This document shows, one piece after another, positions 9,281 through 21,121 of a stretch of 24,786 nt of DNA (within the stretch, counting starts at the first letter, position 1; each line of letters opens with the position of its first letter). Under the pieces are notes generated by a model, which made no database searches, was not told the origin of the DNA, and worked only from the letters and a program-made list of their open reading frames with translations. Location of the stretch: the NCBI GenBank assembly GCA_007026445.1, contig VDMD01000240.1, positions 1 through 24,786 of the forward strand. Direction: 5' to 3'. The DNA comes from Schizophyllum amplum. Taxonomy: Eukaryota > Basidiomycota > Agaricomycetes > Agaricales > Schizophyllaceae. The position numbers were made by a program, and so were the translations under genes.

Positions 9281-11467
9281 ATGACAGTCATGGCCAGCGA
9301 CAAGAAGGCGGACCCGATTCTGCTCACTCTCTTCGCGAACCGATTCATGAGCGTCGCAGAGGCGATGGGCCGGTCACTGCAGCAGACCTCCATCAGTACC
9401 AACATCAAGGAGCGCCTCGATTTTTCCTGTGCACTCTTCGCACCTGATGGTGACCTCGTTGCAAACGCCCCCTTCATTCCCATCCATCTGGGTTCCATGA
9501 GCTTGTGAGTCGCACGCCTATGAGTGACCGCCGGTGTTATCTTACGCGCCACCAACCCCCCAGCGCCGTCAAATACCAGATGCAGCTGCACGGCAAAACT
9601 ATCAAGGAGGGGGATGTGTTCATGACCAACTCTCCGCACGCTGGTGGCTCCCATCTGCCCGACATCACCATTATCACCCCCGTCTTCGACGCCCAGACGC
9701 ACGAGATTATCTTCTTCACTGCGTCCCGTGGCCACCATGCCGACATTGGCGGCATACTTCCCGGATCCATGCCCCCGACGTCCGTCACCATATTTGAGGA
9801 GGGCGCCGAGATCGAGAGCTTCAAGATCGTCGACGGAGGGGTGTTCGACCAGAAGGGCCTGCACGAGTACATGATCGACCAGCCTGCGCGCTACCCCGGC
9901 AGCTCTGGCTGCCGCAACATCCGCGACGTGGAGAGCGATCTGAAGGCGGTGCGCAAGCCGTTTTGCATGCCTCCGATAGTGAGCTCACGCCCATGTAGCA
10001 AATAGCTGCCAACCACAAGGGCATACAGCTCATTCATGCCAGTGAGTCTAGCACGCGTTTTTCTGCGAAGCGAGCGCTCAGCCCTGCTCAGTTGTCGCCG
10101 ACTACGGCCTGGCTACGGTCCAGGACTACATGTATCACATCCGCAACAACGCCGAGCAATCCGTCCGCACTCTCCTGCGCAGCGTGGCCGAGCGCATGGG
10201 CACCAACGAACTCTCCGCGGTGGATTACCTCGACGATGGGTCACCGGTACGCATTGTACCATTGCAATTTCACCCCTTGTTCATAGTCGTTCGCAGATTT
10301 GCCTCGCCGTGAAGATCGACCCTGTCTCCGGCTCTGCGGTATTCGACTTCGCGGGCACGGGCTGCGAGGTACGCGGCAACCTTAATGCGCCCGTATCCGT
10401 CGTCCACTCCGCGATCATCTACTGCATGCGCGCCATGCTAGACATGGACATCCCGCTGAACGCTGGCTGTCTTGTGCCACTCGAGAGTGAGTGGCATATG
10501 CAAGCGACGATGCGACCTAGTGTCATGACTTCATTCGACAGTCAAGACCCCGTCCAAATCGCTGCTCGCGCCATCGCGCACGGCGGCAGTCTGTGGCGGG
10601 AACGTGCTCACGTCACAACGTATCGTTGACGTGGTGCTCAAGGCCTTCCGCGCCTGCGCGGCGAGTCAGGGCTGCACGAAGTAAGTATTGCAGCCACTCT
10701 TTGGGACACACGATCAATCTGACACCGAAACCAGCAACCTTACCTTTGGCGCAGGCGGCAAGGATAAGGAAGGAAATGCGATCCCGGGCTGGGGCTACTA
10801 CGAGGTGATTGATGCTCTCGTTGTTTTGTCCTGGTACTAAAGCATGCTAAACAGACCATCGCCGGCGGTTCTGGCGCAGGTCTGGGCTGGCACGGCACCG
10901 ACGGCATCCACACCCACATCACCAACACGCGCATCGGCGACATCGAGCTGCTCGAGCGGCGCTACCCCGTGCTCGTCCACCGCTTCGGTCTGCGCGAGGG
11001 CTCGGCCGGCGTAGGCCACTGGCATGGCGGCGAGGGTGTTGTGCGCGAGATTGAATTCTTGGAGTCGATGCAGGTGTCCATTCTATCCGAGGTGCGCACC
11101 GAAAATACGATGTCCTGCACATCATATTGAGCCTCCGCATCAGCGCCGTACTCGCGCGCCGTACGGCATGGAGGGCGGCGGACCTGGGGGCATGGGCCGT
11201 AACACGTGGGTCAAGTGCCCGCGCGCGGAGGACGGCGATGTCGTCGACCTCGCTGACGGCGACGACGGTCTGCGATACATCAACATTGGAGGCAAGGCCA
11301 CCATACGCATGGGCAAAGGCGACCGGCTCGTCATCGAGACTCCTGGCGGAGGTGCTTGGGGCGCACCCGATCCGAACAGACCGAGTCTGAAAACGCATGT
11401 CCACTCGAAGGAGTGGGAGCCCAGGGGCTCGTTCGCAGATCGGGCAGCGGAGCAGGCGGCGTTCTGA
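9281..11467 (+). CDS. HyuB-type half of a 5-oxoprolinase/hydantoinase, standalone
   Basis: The protein matches the hydantoinase B/oxoprolinase domain. In fungi this normally forms the C-terminal half of a roughly 1,270-1,300-residue ATP-dependent 5-oxoprolinase, which opens 5-oxo-L-proline to glutamate. Nine exons fit without a frame break: 9281-9504, 9564-9948, 9999-10041, 10092-10246, 10297-10486, 10542-10680, 10735-10804, 10855-11091 and 11144-11467 (1767 nt, 588 aa). Motifs include [101 protein letters not shown] and ETPGGGAWG. The domain is complete to its end, but the HyuA ATPase-like half is absent. The start at 9281 (alternative 9290) sits just before the domain and follows a TATA-like box. 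It may be a split subunit partnered by a HyuA elsewhere, or a 5'-truncated gene kept intact by chance or use. Activity without HyuA is doubtful. Confidence 0.93.
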
Positions 11468-11717
11468 GGTGAAGGGGTTCACGTGGTAATCTTCGGAAAA
11501 CGTGTATGTTGTCCTACTAACAATACTGAATCTATCAAGTAAATGCAGAGCTAACGGGGAATACCACAGCTTGACCCAACGCACAAAGCCTTCCTAATGG
11601 GGACATTGATCACATGCACACTGAACAATGCCCCGTTTCTGAGACAACCTCTTCATTTTCTTTTCTTATCTCTTCTGTTCTCATCCTTCCCTCTTCCTAC
11701 ATCCATCGTCGTGCATT

Positions 11718-12467
11718 ATGGTCTCAGGCATCCCCGAGGAAATACTACGCGATGCGCTCGCTTGTGTCCTCGACTACCCCATGGACGCAGACCTCTACGA
11801 CGTAACGTTCTGGGAAGACAAGGGAGCACGATGGAAGGCACAAGAGACTTTGCAGGTACCGGATCGTCGCCCACCTGCACTCGCGCTCGTTTGCAAATCC
11901 TGGCAGCGCATCTGCACCCCTCTGCTCTACCGCTGCGTTCTCCTCCGCTCCAAAGCTCAGGTCGATGCCCTTGTGACGACAATCACCACTCTGCGCCCTG
12001 ACAATGCCACTCACATCCGACGTCTCCGTCTCGAGTGCAACACATGCAGCCGCAACGCTCGGAGTGTCCAAGGCTGCCATCCATCTTACTCATCTCCCTG
12101 CCACTCGAAATACTCGCGTCCGACCACATTGAGGGCTAGTCCGCGGGTTGCAGCTGCCTCATGTCAACCCCGAATTTCTTTTTCCCTGCACAGCGGTTGT
12201 GAGAATAGCAACAAGAGGCGTCAAAATCTTGTCAACGAGCTGGCCAAGGTGCTGCCTGCCTGCGTACGTTCATGCCACGAGTGGCGTATGGAAGAGTATG
12301 TCTTGAAGTCCATTGCACTTACACGTCTGTCTAATGACCATCTGCAGGCGCGACATCGCGCATTCATTCATTCTGGGCCCCTGCGCGGAACGGCTGTTCG
12401 ACAGAAGTATCGAGATGCGCGGTGCGTTTGTCCCATCATGGATACCGAGGCAGCAGGCGCGGCGTGA
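11718..12467 (+). pseudogene. Broken F-box-like protein gene
   Basis: From the ATG at 11718 about 106 codons resemble the basidiomycete F-box-like family: IPEEILRDALA at the start, ALALVCKSWQRICTPLLYRCV for the F-box core, then RSKAQVDALV and HIRRLRLE. Beyond about 12035 the homology continues only by switching frames. VSKAAIHLTHL, SLPLEILASDHIEG (followed by TAG at about 12137), GLQLPHVNPEFLF and then CENSNKRRQNLVNELAKVL each lie in different frames. A possible intron (about 12296-12348) leads to IAHSFILGP and AFVPSWI, after which the family similarity fades well short of the usual C terminus. F-box proteins pick substrates for SCF ubiquitin ligases and are numerous and unstable in basidiomycetes, so a dead copy is plausible. 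Some breaks lie at homopolymers, so assembly error may contribute, but the in-frame stop and missing tail suggest real decay. Confidence 0.65.
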
Positions 12468-12825
12468 AGAACGGCATGGCACGCAGGAAAACGCCAAACG
12501 AGGCCAGACTTGCACCTATCAGAATCTCTGCCTGTTCATCTTCTACGCTTTATACGCGTTGTACAACATATCCTGCAGTAGGACAGCAAATTATGAGTCC
12601 GGTCTGCTCACGCTGCAGTATCGAACCTCAGGGCCGCCATCGTCCGAATTCCAAGCTGTGTGACCAGCTCCTGGTCGGTGCTTCGAGACTCGAGTTTCGA
12701 ATCGGAAATTCCATGACGGACAAATTTTTCACGCCGACGAAGAGGTACAGTTTACTTACAACAATCCATGTTTACGGTCTATATAGAAGTCACCTGTGCG
12801 ACGCATGAATAATGGTCCCAAAACC
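12468..12825. other. Gap between F-box remnant and the reductase 3' end
   Basis: This stretch of about 350 nt separates the F-box remnant from the stop codon of the adenylate-forming reductase on the other strand. It may include more eroded F-box C terminus, but I could not follow any family motif through it. No RNA gene, repeat or clear regulatory site was recognised. Confidence 0.4.
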
Positions 12826-15800
12826 TCACAGTCTCGAACGACTCACAGGCGTACTACCCTGCACGAACCCGACGCTGAGCCAATACGCGAGCCACCGCGC
12901 AGCGTCAGCTTCGCCCAGCGGCTTGTTCACCGTCCCAGCCAGCGCCGGTGCATCCAGTCCCTTCTTCACCTCCAGACTTGGGAAGCCGAGCGCCTCGACG
13001 CTGTCCACCGCCATGCGCACACCTTGCCCGCGGAAGAACTCAAGCAGCCCTGGCGCGCTTCCACTCTTCTCCAGCAGCGTGGTCCATTCCGTGTACGATA
13101 CGAGGGGCAAGCCGAGAGCCGCCGAGAGCGGCTTCATAACGTCCAGCGCGGGCCCTGGGGTCGGATGCGCCACATTGACGAAGCTGTGTTCGCTGGTACG
13201 TAGCTCGACGACGGTCCGCGCGGCGACGTCAATAGGGATCCATGACGCTTTCTGTTGATAGGTTAGATATAAAGGATAAATGATGCAGTGAATGAGACGC
13301 ACCCCTTCGAGATCGGGGAGCTTTCCCAAGGTCTGACTAGCCTTGACGAGGGCCGGGAACCACTCCTTCGTGTTCCAATATCCGTTCGGTCCACCAGAAA
13401 GTTGGCCCGGGCGAATGACGAGCGGCTTGAGGGCTGTCTGCTGCGCTACTTGTTCGAGGATATGCTCCGCGACCCACTTCGACTCGCTGTAGCCCCAGCC
13501 TGCAACGGTCTTGGGGTCCTCAATGTACGTCTCGGGACAATACGTCGAAGAAGGGATGTCTAGTGAGGTACACACAGGTCAATAAGGTTTTATTCGCAAT
13601 CAGTAAAATCACTTACTTCGGAATACACCTGCCGAACTGATGAACACGAAGCGCGCCGCCGCCGGACGCGCCGCGAGCGCTAAGTCAACAAGATAGCGCG
13701 TCCCTGCCACGAGCGGCTCGTTGGTCGCGAGGCCCACGTTGAAATTCACGCGCCACGCTACAGCACTGTATGAGTGGAGCTGGATAATCACTTTAGTGAA
13801 CGCACGCACCGTTGTGTATAACACAGGAGACGTTGTCGAGGAGTTCTTCGTATACCTCTGGCGCCAACCCCAGTCCCACCTGAGAGATGTCGCCTTCGAG
13901 GAAAACCACCCGCTCTAGAGCGCCCACGTCCATATGCTTGTCTGCGAACGCCTCCTTCTGTCGCTTCGGCGCATCCGACCGGTTCAACACGTACACTTTC
14001 TTCACGCCGGGGTCGTGCAGTAACGCGTCAAGGATGTAGGTGCCGAAGTAGCCTGTGCTGCCAGTAAGGAGAGCGGTGTCGGCCGTGGTGGTCATGGGCT
14101 TGTCCTTCTTGCCATCGATTGTGCTATACTTGCGCGCCATCGCGACCATCGCCGCGGCTTGCTCCTCGGCGGAGGGCGGCCGCGTGCCACAAACAACGTC
14201 GTACAAGTACGTCGCCAGTCCGGACACGGTCGGGTATGTATACACGAAGTTGGGCGGGATCTCACGCGTGTTGACGCGGGTCGATGCGCGGAGGGCATGG
14301 ATGATAGTGTTGCGGATCCAAGTGGCCTGCAAGCTGAAGAGAAGTTAGACATCCCTCACTCAGCTTCAGAAAGCAGAATTGTGCTGACCTGTCACAACCG
14401 GATTGGAAGAGGTCGTCGTCGTCCTTGACAGGAGCAAGGAGAACTTTGTCGACTGCCTGGCGAACAAACGTCAAAGCCGAGCCCTGCGACCACTCCGACG
14501 GTGCGGCGAGATGTATCTGGGACGACTCCGTGACAGCCTCGTACGCCGCGTCTATCTCACTCGCGTAAGCGTCGAGTACAGCCTGACGGCGAGGGGTTCC
14601 TGGAATACCATCAGCTTTCGACCATAAATTCTATGGATTGTATGCGTACCTTTGGGCGTGAACTCGAATGGCTTGCTAGGGTCCGCAACAATGATCATCT
14701 AGATGAACCTTTCAGAAACTATTCATGCACACGACGACATAAACGCACCTCCTTGAATATGCGCGAGTGCTGGGGCGCGATCCGGTTAGCAGCCTCCACC
14801 GATGGCCTTTAAGAAACGCTCCATGAACACTAGCGCGCCCAGCCAAACCAAAGAACTTACCAAATCTCATTGCGGAAAGCAGCCAGCTTCTCCACATCAT
14901 CGGATGCAAACGCCTCGTTCGGCGTCGGCTGCACGATGACACCGGCATGGAATCGCCCACGGCCAAAGACGATCGATGTATGGATCTTGGGGTCCTTCGC
15001 GAGGATATCCTCTACGGCAAATGAGACCTCGACTCTCACGATGATGGGAGCTTACACACCGATGGGCACCGGGTTCGTCTGAGACAGCGGCGAGGGAACA
15101 AAGACGGTTGTTGCGTGATTGAACGAACAGAAGACGACGTCGCGAAGGAGGCGAGGGTTCGAGTAGGGTGTTACAAGAGGCACCCATCAGCGAAGGTAGG
15201 ACATGCGACGAAAGCGCACGCACCTTCTCACCGGTCGAGTGCATGACCTGGTCGTCCGATCTGCCAAACACCCTCCACAAGTCGGGGTTCGTGGGATGAC
15301 GCTCGACAAGATCGTTGGTGTCGAGAGCAGGCACGCCGTCCACTTCCGTGTTGATCACTGCTGGCGTGTGCACAGCAGTTTTCTGGAGGCTTTCAGTCGC
15401 CAACGCGAAATCTAGGCGTAACGGGCCTTACCTTGACTAACAAACGGTGGACAGCACTGTTCTCCTCGTACGGCACAAACACCGGAGCGACATGAGGCGA
15501 GAACTTCATCGAATCTTACGTCAGCTTCAACGTAGGCAGAACGAAGTGCCGCAACGTACTCTGAAGTACGCGTACCCCTCAGGCGGCGGCTGTTCTGCAT
15601 AGCGTTCAAATCTAGGTCCTGATGAATTACCTCTTACGACTCACTGGGGAGGAACAAGGTGACGGTCCCCGTCTCGGTCCTGAAAGAGGTCAATGTATGC
15701 GGGCATGTGCGTACAATCTGCAACTTACTGGCCATACAGAGGGACAATGCAGCAGCCCTTCTCCACCAACATGTCTCCGATATGCGGTTGCAAAGGCCCA

Positions 15801-17055
15801 CCAGCGAAAATCTGGGCAAGATCAACATTCCAACATTCCGCCCTCATATATGCTAGCCAAAACAGACTCACGATCGTGTTGAATGCCTGCAGCGCGGGCA
15901 AACGTGCCGGGTCTCGCGCCCATGCCTGATGATTCGGTAAATAAACGGGCGAGGAAAGAAGCACCGCAGGCAAACTCACCTCCAAGAAGGCCGGGACACA
16001 GAATATCATCGTGCTCTTCGTCGCGATGGCGCCCTCGTATACGCGGTCTGGCGTCGGCACGGTGGGCATTCCGGGTTTGAACACGGATATAGTGAGGCCG
16101 GTATACGAGGTCCAGGCGACTTGAACGGCACCCATCAAGTCTAAGTTCAATATTGACAGTGAGTGTATGCGCCGCAAAATAATGCTAGGAGGCTCACGGA
16201 ACATGGGCACGGCATGCGACGAAAGGATTTCTCCGCATAGATCAAGTTCGCCATAGTCTGCGAGGCGTCAGTAGTGATTCGGACATGACCCGATATGACC
16301 TTACACGGCAGAAGGCCCGACTCCATTAGGATCCTGTACGTGAAAGTTATCGGCTTGGGGAAAGCCGTGGAGCCTGCTCATCCAATTTAGCACAATCCAC
16401 CACTAAGAACGAAGTCATCACAAACCTGACGAATGAAGGATCAAGCCGCGGTCATCGAGAGAGATGTTCTTTGCTTCCGGGAGGAGTTCCCCGTCCTGCG
16501 CGGAGTACAAAGCGTCGAAACTTGGCATGTCCGAAGTGGTGATGGTGGAGTCGGGCATTTGCTTGAGGGAAGCCGCGGCCAGTCCTTGCATTCCGGGATC
16601 CTGGCTGACGAACATGTGCGTCGCGCCCGTCTTACGGAGCAGATGGACGATGCCGGCGTCTGAGTTGCGCACGGAGACAGGGAAGGCGACGGCGCCGGCG
16701 CGCATGATACCTGCGATCATCGAGTAATATGTGATCGTGTCTGGGGGAAGCGCTCAATGAGTAGTACAGGAAGCGTTACGGTGCACGTACCAGCAGCGGC
16801 AAGAATAGCCACTACGGGACGCGTCCCAATGTCCTTGACCTTCTCCTGAACGATGCGAGCAGCGGTATGGAAGGCTCGGTTGGCTTTGCCCCAGGAGATG
16901 TCGACTACAGCCCCGCTGACATCGTCGTGATAGCGGAACAGCGTATGGTCCTTGTTCTGCGTCCCGTTGTAGTCAAAGATCTGCGGCAGCACCAGAGACC
17001 CATCGGTCGAAGGAGGGCGAAAGGTTTGGCTTTGGTTACCCTGCTGAGTCTGCAT
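12826..17055 (-). CDS. NRPS-like adenylate-forming reductase (A-T-R)
   Basis: This single-module carboxylic acid reductase should activate an acid as AMP ester, load it on a phosphopantetheine arm and release it reductively with NAD(P)H. Twenty exons on the minus strand give 3168 nt (1055 aa) with no frame break: 17055-16791, 16740-16426, 16373-16305, 16257-16198, 16140-15980, 15925-15872, 15811-15729, 15679-15645, 15618-15560, 15503-15432, 15382-15224, 15078-15060, 15011-14861, 14806-14749, 14698-14650, 14599-14389, 14333-13810, 13757-13617, 13559-13303 and 13251-12826. The A domain has SSGSTAFPKP (residues 192-201), LYGQTETG (333-340) and GRSDDQVMHSTGEK. The carrier Ser607 sits in DSLQAT, and its codon is split by an intron. 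The R domain has TGSTGYFG (697-704), FISSAGVF and the catalytic pair Tyr852/Lys856 in GYSESK. Length and layout match fungal Lys2-like reductases of secondary metabolism. There is no condensation domain. Lys2 itself is larger, so alpha-aminoadipate reductase is unlikely. Substrate unknown. Confidence 0.95.
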
Positions 17056-18502
17056 GGTGAAGGGGTCGAACGAAAGACGTCGAAGAGCTAAAAGGACCTT
17101 CGCCCGACGCGCCCGCAGTTGATATACGCGATCGTGCTGAGGACACCGCGGGATAACCGTAGAGGAAGCATGCCCTCGTGACAGCAGTCCTACGCATGTG
17201 GGACGTGATCAGATGAAAGATATGACTGTCCCACCGGGCCCACCCCGGTCGTTCGTGTACTCGAGGGTGCCATCTCATGACATCCCCCATCATCTTCCAC
17301 AGATGCGTTAGAGCACGGACCTGCAGCAGGATGGTTCGTACTTGAAGCTCGATATCCGATAGGTGATGGGCTTGGATATAAGTTTGGAACCTCCGTGTAT
17401 GCGCCCTTGCGCGACGCACCTGAACAGACCTGAACCGCATGGGAAGAATCAAACTCGTATCAAACTTTGGGGGCACCGCAGCGATAGTTTGCATTCGGGA
17501 TCGTCTACTGTGCGATATTCGTGTAAGAGAAGGCAGAGCGAGACGGCGCCGCGGCTCCGTCCTGAACGCCATGGAGGTCGGAACTGAGGTCATGCGCCAA
17601 ACATCCCGATTCGGATGGGAATTGGACAAATATTTGGTTGATCGCGCCTCTCCATGTGTCATGTCACGCGATTGTCGCGCGTCATCCGAAGTTCAACGAG
17701 GTCTGCCATCTTGACCATGAGCCAGCGTGCACAGCGCCAGGCGTGCACATCTAGGTGTCTACCATGTGCCTGACGACCTGGGGCTTCTGTGATTGCGAAG
17801 GGACTGCTATCCTCGACCTCGGATTCGCAGGACGACGCAGGTCACCAACAGGCGCGCCGCGCATAAATCGAACTTCCACCTTCGAGCTCAGCTTGTAGCA
17901 AGTCTGTGATACAACCTCAGCTCGCTATCTTCCTCTATGTTTCTGGTGAGACATGCGGCTTTATCTGCGCTCCTTGCCGTCGGGCCCGCCTCTCGTCAAG
18001 CTTCTCTCAGATCCAACGTTCAACCGCGTTCCTCCATCTCTCACGGATAGAAAGCTGATCATCACGAGACAGCTCTTCTGAGAGTTCTCGCCCAGATATG
18101 CTCCAACTTTGGCAAACACGACTGCCTCCCATCGAACGTGGTGCCAATCGGCGGGCGATAAATCAGAGTTTCTGTCTTAGCGGACAAGGCCCGTGCCACA
18201 CGCCTATCAGTCCATCAGCGCCTTTGTGCTCGGATGATACTTACTCGAGCTCATCTCGAGCCTCAGCGATCCTCGAGCGACTATCACCATCTCCCACCCG
18301 CTGATGCAATCAGCCGAATATCAGCCCGCACCGACGCCCGCTATACAACCTGCTCCCTTCTAGGCTCCGCATCGCATATGTCTTGCGTCTGAAGCATGTG
18401 CTTCTCCATCGAGAACTATGCACACCAAATCAAGAGTCCCGGCCATCTACATAATGCCACTTGCGGTCTGACGAAACCCACCCCTGCCTGCCCCCAACCA
18501 CC
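17056..18502. other. 1.45-kb divergent intergenic region
   Basis: This region lies between the start codons of the reductase (-) and the seven-TM gene (+), so it should hold both promoters. Open frames of 60-90 codons occur around 17360-17710 on both strands, but their translations show no family features. A CATAAT-like AT-rich spot near 18449 lies about 50 nt before the seven-TM ATG and is only a weak core-promoter candidate. Nothing else was recognised. Confidence 0.4.
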
Positions 18503-19924
18503 ATGGCTGTTACTGGAGGTATCACGCTCGACAAGGCTTCCGTGAGTCCCCCTCAGTCGACTTACATCGCGACATCGTACTCAATGACTCGCAGTTCGTG
18601 GGACTGATCCTGGAGACGCTCGGCTTCGGTGCGTACCCAATCTTCGGTATGCGACTTGGCACTCACGGATGCTCTCGCAGGGATCTTCAATGCGCTCTTC
18701 ATCGCGACCGTCTACGCTCTCTTCCAGAAAGCTCGTTCAGATAGAATGAACTGGAGCTTGCTCATCACGCTGTGCATGATCTGGGCACTGACGCTGGCGG
18801 TATGTACAACTTGCGCCGTCACATACCGCACGACCGCTTATCCTCTCCTAGCATTGGGTCGTCAACGTCTGCAGAGGAGCAATCGCTTTCGTTGAGAGCC
18901 AAGCTACACCGATGGGCGCGCTTTCCTACTACGCCGATCTTGCCGTCCCATTATACGCCGCGAAGACCGCAATATACGTGATGCTCACCTTCGTTGGTGA
19001 TTCGTTCGTGGTGCGCTCGTTTTCCTCGTCTGGTCCCACCGACATTGACTTACGATTGTGATCTTAGGCGTACCGTTGCTGGGTCGTTTGGGGCCGCAAG
19101 CACTACATCCTCATCCTCCCTGCTATGATGTGCCTGGGGACTGTTAGTGCGTACTACGATGTCTATCTTCTTTGTCAGCCTCTCACCACGCGCCTCAGTC
19201 GTTGGCTTCATCGCGACTGCCAAGTTTACGCAGGTCAAAGAGGGCGATCTCATTTTCGCAGCGACTTTGGTGCCATGGATCACCAGCTTCATCATAATGT
19301 CCCTCGGCACGAATGTACTATGCACATGTCAGTCCCAGCTCTACTATGGCTAATGAGGCGACTCTGACCAACCCTCCAGTCCTCATCGCCGCGCGCATAG
19401 TCGCAAGCCAGCGCCGGGTCGCCGCCTACTCAAAGGGACCGTCGCCTGGCGTCTTCCTCTCCAGCCGCATCTCCTCGGTCCTCATCATCATCGTCGAGTC
19501 TGCAGGCGTCTACTCCGCTGCCCTCATTTCCCTCGTCACAGTCTACCTGCTCGACAGCAACGGCCAGTACGCCATCCTCGATCTGACGGCGCCGATAATC
19601 GTGCGTCACCCTCTAGTCTTGTCCTTTGCGCCCGCTGACACACGCGTCAGGGCATAACCTTCAGCATGATCATCATCCGCGTCTCGCTCGTCGACAGTGG
19701 CTCTAAGGGCCCCGCAGTCCGGCTCCGCAGGCCTGCGCTCGTGGGCGAGCGGCAGCCGCGACCCGGGGCGATTGCCTTCCGCGTCACGCGCCGTCGCCGT
19801 CAACGTCACTCGCCTGGTCGAGATGAACGGCGACCAGCACGCCGTGCAGTACGACTCCGACACCAAGAGCGTGCCTACGTACTCAGACGGCGGGAAAGAC
19901 GCCGCGTTGTACACGACACCATGA
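18503..19924 (+). CDS. Basidiomycete seven-TM membrane protein of unknown function
   Basis: Eight exons fit: 18503-18541, 18595-18628, 18681-18799, 18852-19010, 19068-19146, 19199-19327, 19380-19600 and 19651-19924. The protein (about 350 aa) has roughly seven hydrophobic segments, among them FNALFIATVYALF, LLITLCMIWALTLA, AAKTAIYVMLTFVGDSFV, HYILILPAMMCLG, VPWITSFIIMSLGTNVLC and IIIVESAGVYSAALISLVTVYLL. The AYRCWVVWGR element after segment 4 recurs in a large, mostly uncharacterised basidiomycete integral-membrane family. The polar C-terminal tail (about 60 residues, VNVTRLVEM onward) is likely cytosolic. One frame break is present: the tail reads in a frame shifted by one base, and a surplus base in the GGGCCCC run at 19707-19713 explains it. 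After that correction the CDS is 1053 nt. A receptor-like role is often suggested for such topology, but nothing here shows ligand or G-protein coupling. Confidence 0.85.
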
Positions 19925-21121
19925 GGTTCGAGTTAGGTGATGAGTCGGTCCCCGGATTGTGTTTTTGGTTGTTGTTTTCCGTCATATCACTGTTTCTACT
20001 TACCGACCGCAGACACTCCTTCGTTCGTTTCTTCTCCGCTATCATTATTTCGGCTTTTGTTTATAGTTGTACTTCCCACCCAACAGTGGGTGTATGTGTC
20101 TGTGCGTCTGTATGTAGAAAATGAGTTTTACTGCCGTGTGCGCTTGGGTGCAATGTAACATGTTCTTCTGCGATTTCCAATGTCCCCGAGATAGCAAAGG
20201 ACTCGAGCTTCATGATCAAGGTTCAACTTAGCCTTCCACTTCGCAAGCATGAGACAAAGTTGAGCTCGGGTCTCGTCGACTCTCGCGCAGAGTCGGCCCA
20301 GCTGGGAGGCCGGGACGTCGGACGCGCCGCAGCACCCTCGGTACCCCCGGTAAGTCCATCGGAATTCAGTCTTTCGCAATGGAGTCTGAGAGACCATGCG
20401 CTGGTACATAGGACCGGCCGGTCACGTTGATGCACCGTTGATGACACTGCTCGCCGACTGCTCGTTCGACGAACGTTTGGACCTCCGACGATTGTGGAAC
20501 TTCTGGCACAGTGCTCAAGCGCCTCTTCTGCGCCCTTCATCGCGGGACGGGGTGCGTTAGTAGGCTATAATTTTCGACGCCCAGCCACGCGCCACTGCTT
20601 AGCTCGGACATGCCTACATGCAGACAAGTCAATGCAAGCAGGCCCTCAGGCGGGACGCACTCCGTCGTGTGCGTTTGCTTTGCCACGCAGCCCCAGCGCT
20701 GTCGCGTCTCTTCCCTTTGAACATCTTCTAGCTGATGTATATGATTGTCGAACTTCGTTGCTCCTGCTCTATCGGAGCTCGGTCACATCATCGATGCGCC
20801 GGACACAGCGGGGGACTTAGTCTTCGAAAACGTCTGCATTGGAGAGTCGGAAGGCTAAATGAGGTCGTGCAAGTTGCGCGGATGCTCAGGCGAGAAGACC
20901 AACTCAAAATAGCTCCATGAACTTTTCGGCATACCAAGCGGGCAATTGGACGCAAATATCATCAGATAAGTACAACAAACAAGCTATGAAAACAAGACGG
21001 GAATACCTGACCGTGAGGCGAAAACAAACAAAACCAAGAGGTAGTACACAATACATATCTGCGCGCGAGTCATCTTCATCTCCACAAAGCCCACAAGCAC
21101 CAGTCTCTTCATCACGCGACT
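19925..21121. other. 1.2-kb convergent intergenic region
   Basis: The seven-TM gene (+) and the UbiA-family gene (-) converge on this stretch. It begins with a T-rich 3' flank (about 19960-20075) and continues with mixed sequence. Short open frames around 20130-20900 have no recognisable protein features. No repeat, transposon terminus or tRNA was seen. Confidence 0.4.

Noticed and set aside
9124..9864. Long minus-strand open frame (246 codons) opposite the HyuB gene
   Set aside because: It lies antisense to exons 1 and 2 of HyuB, has no family features, and its openness follows from the GC-biased codon use of the real gene.
12796..13563. Several plus-strand open frames of 90-150 codons
   Set aside because: They are antisense to the last exons of the adenylate-forming reductase, whose protein is unmistakable on the other strand.
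19666..20124. Extended C terminus of the seven-TM gene in the uncorrected frame
   Set aside because: The frame past 19713 is Arg-rich and unlike the family. The alternative frame ending at 19924 gives a normal acidic, polar tail and a better length.
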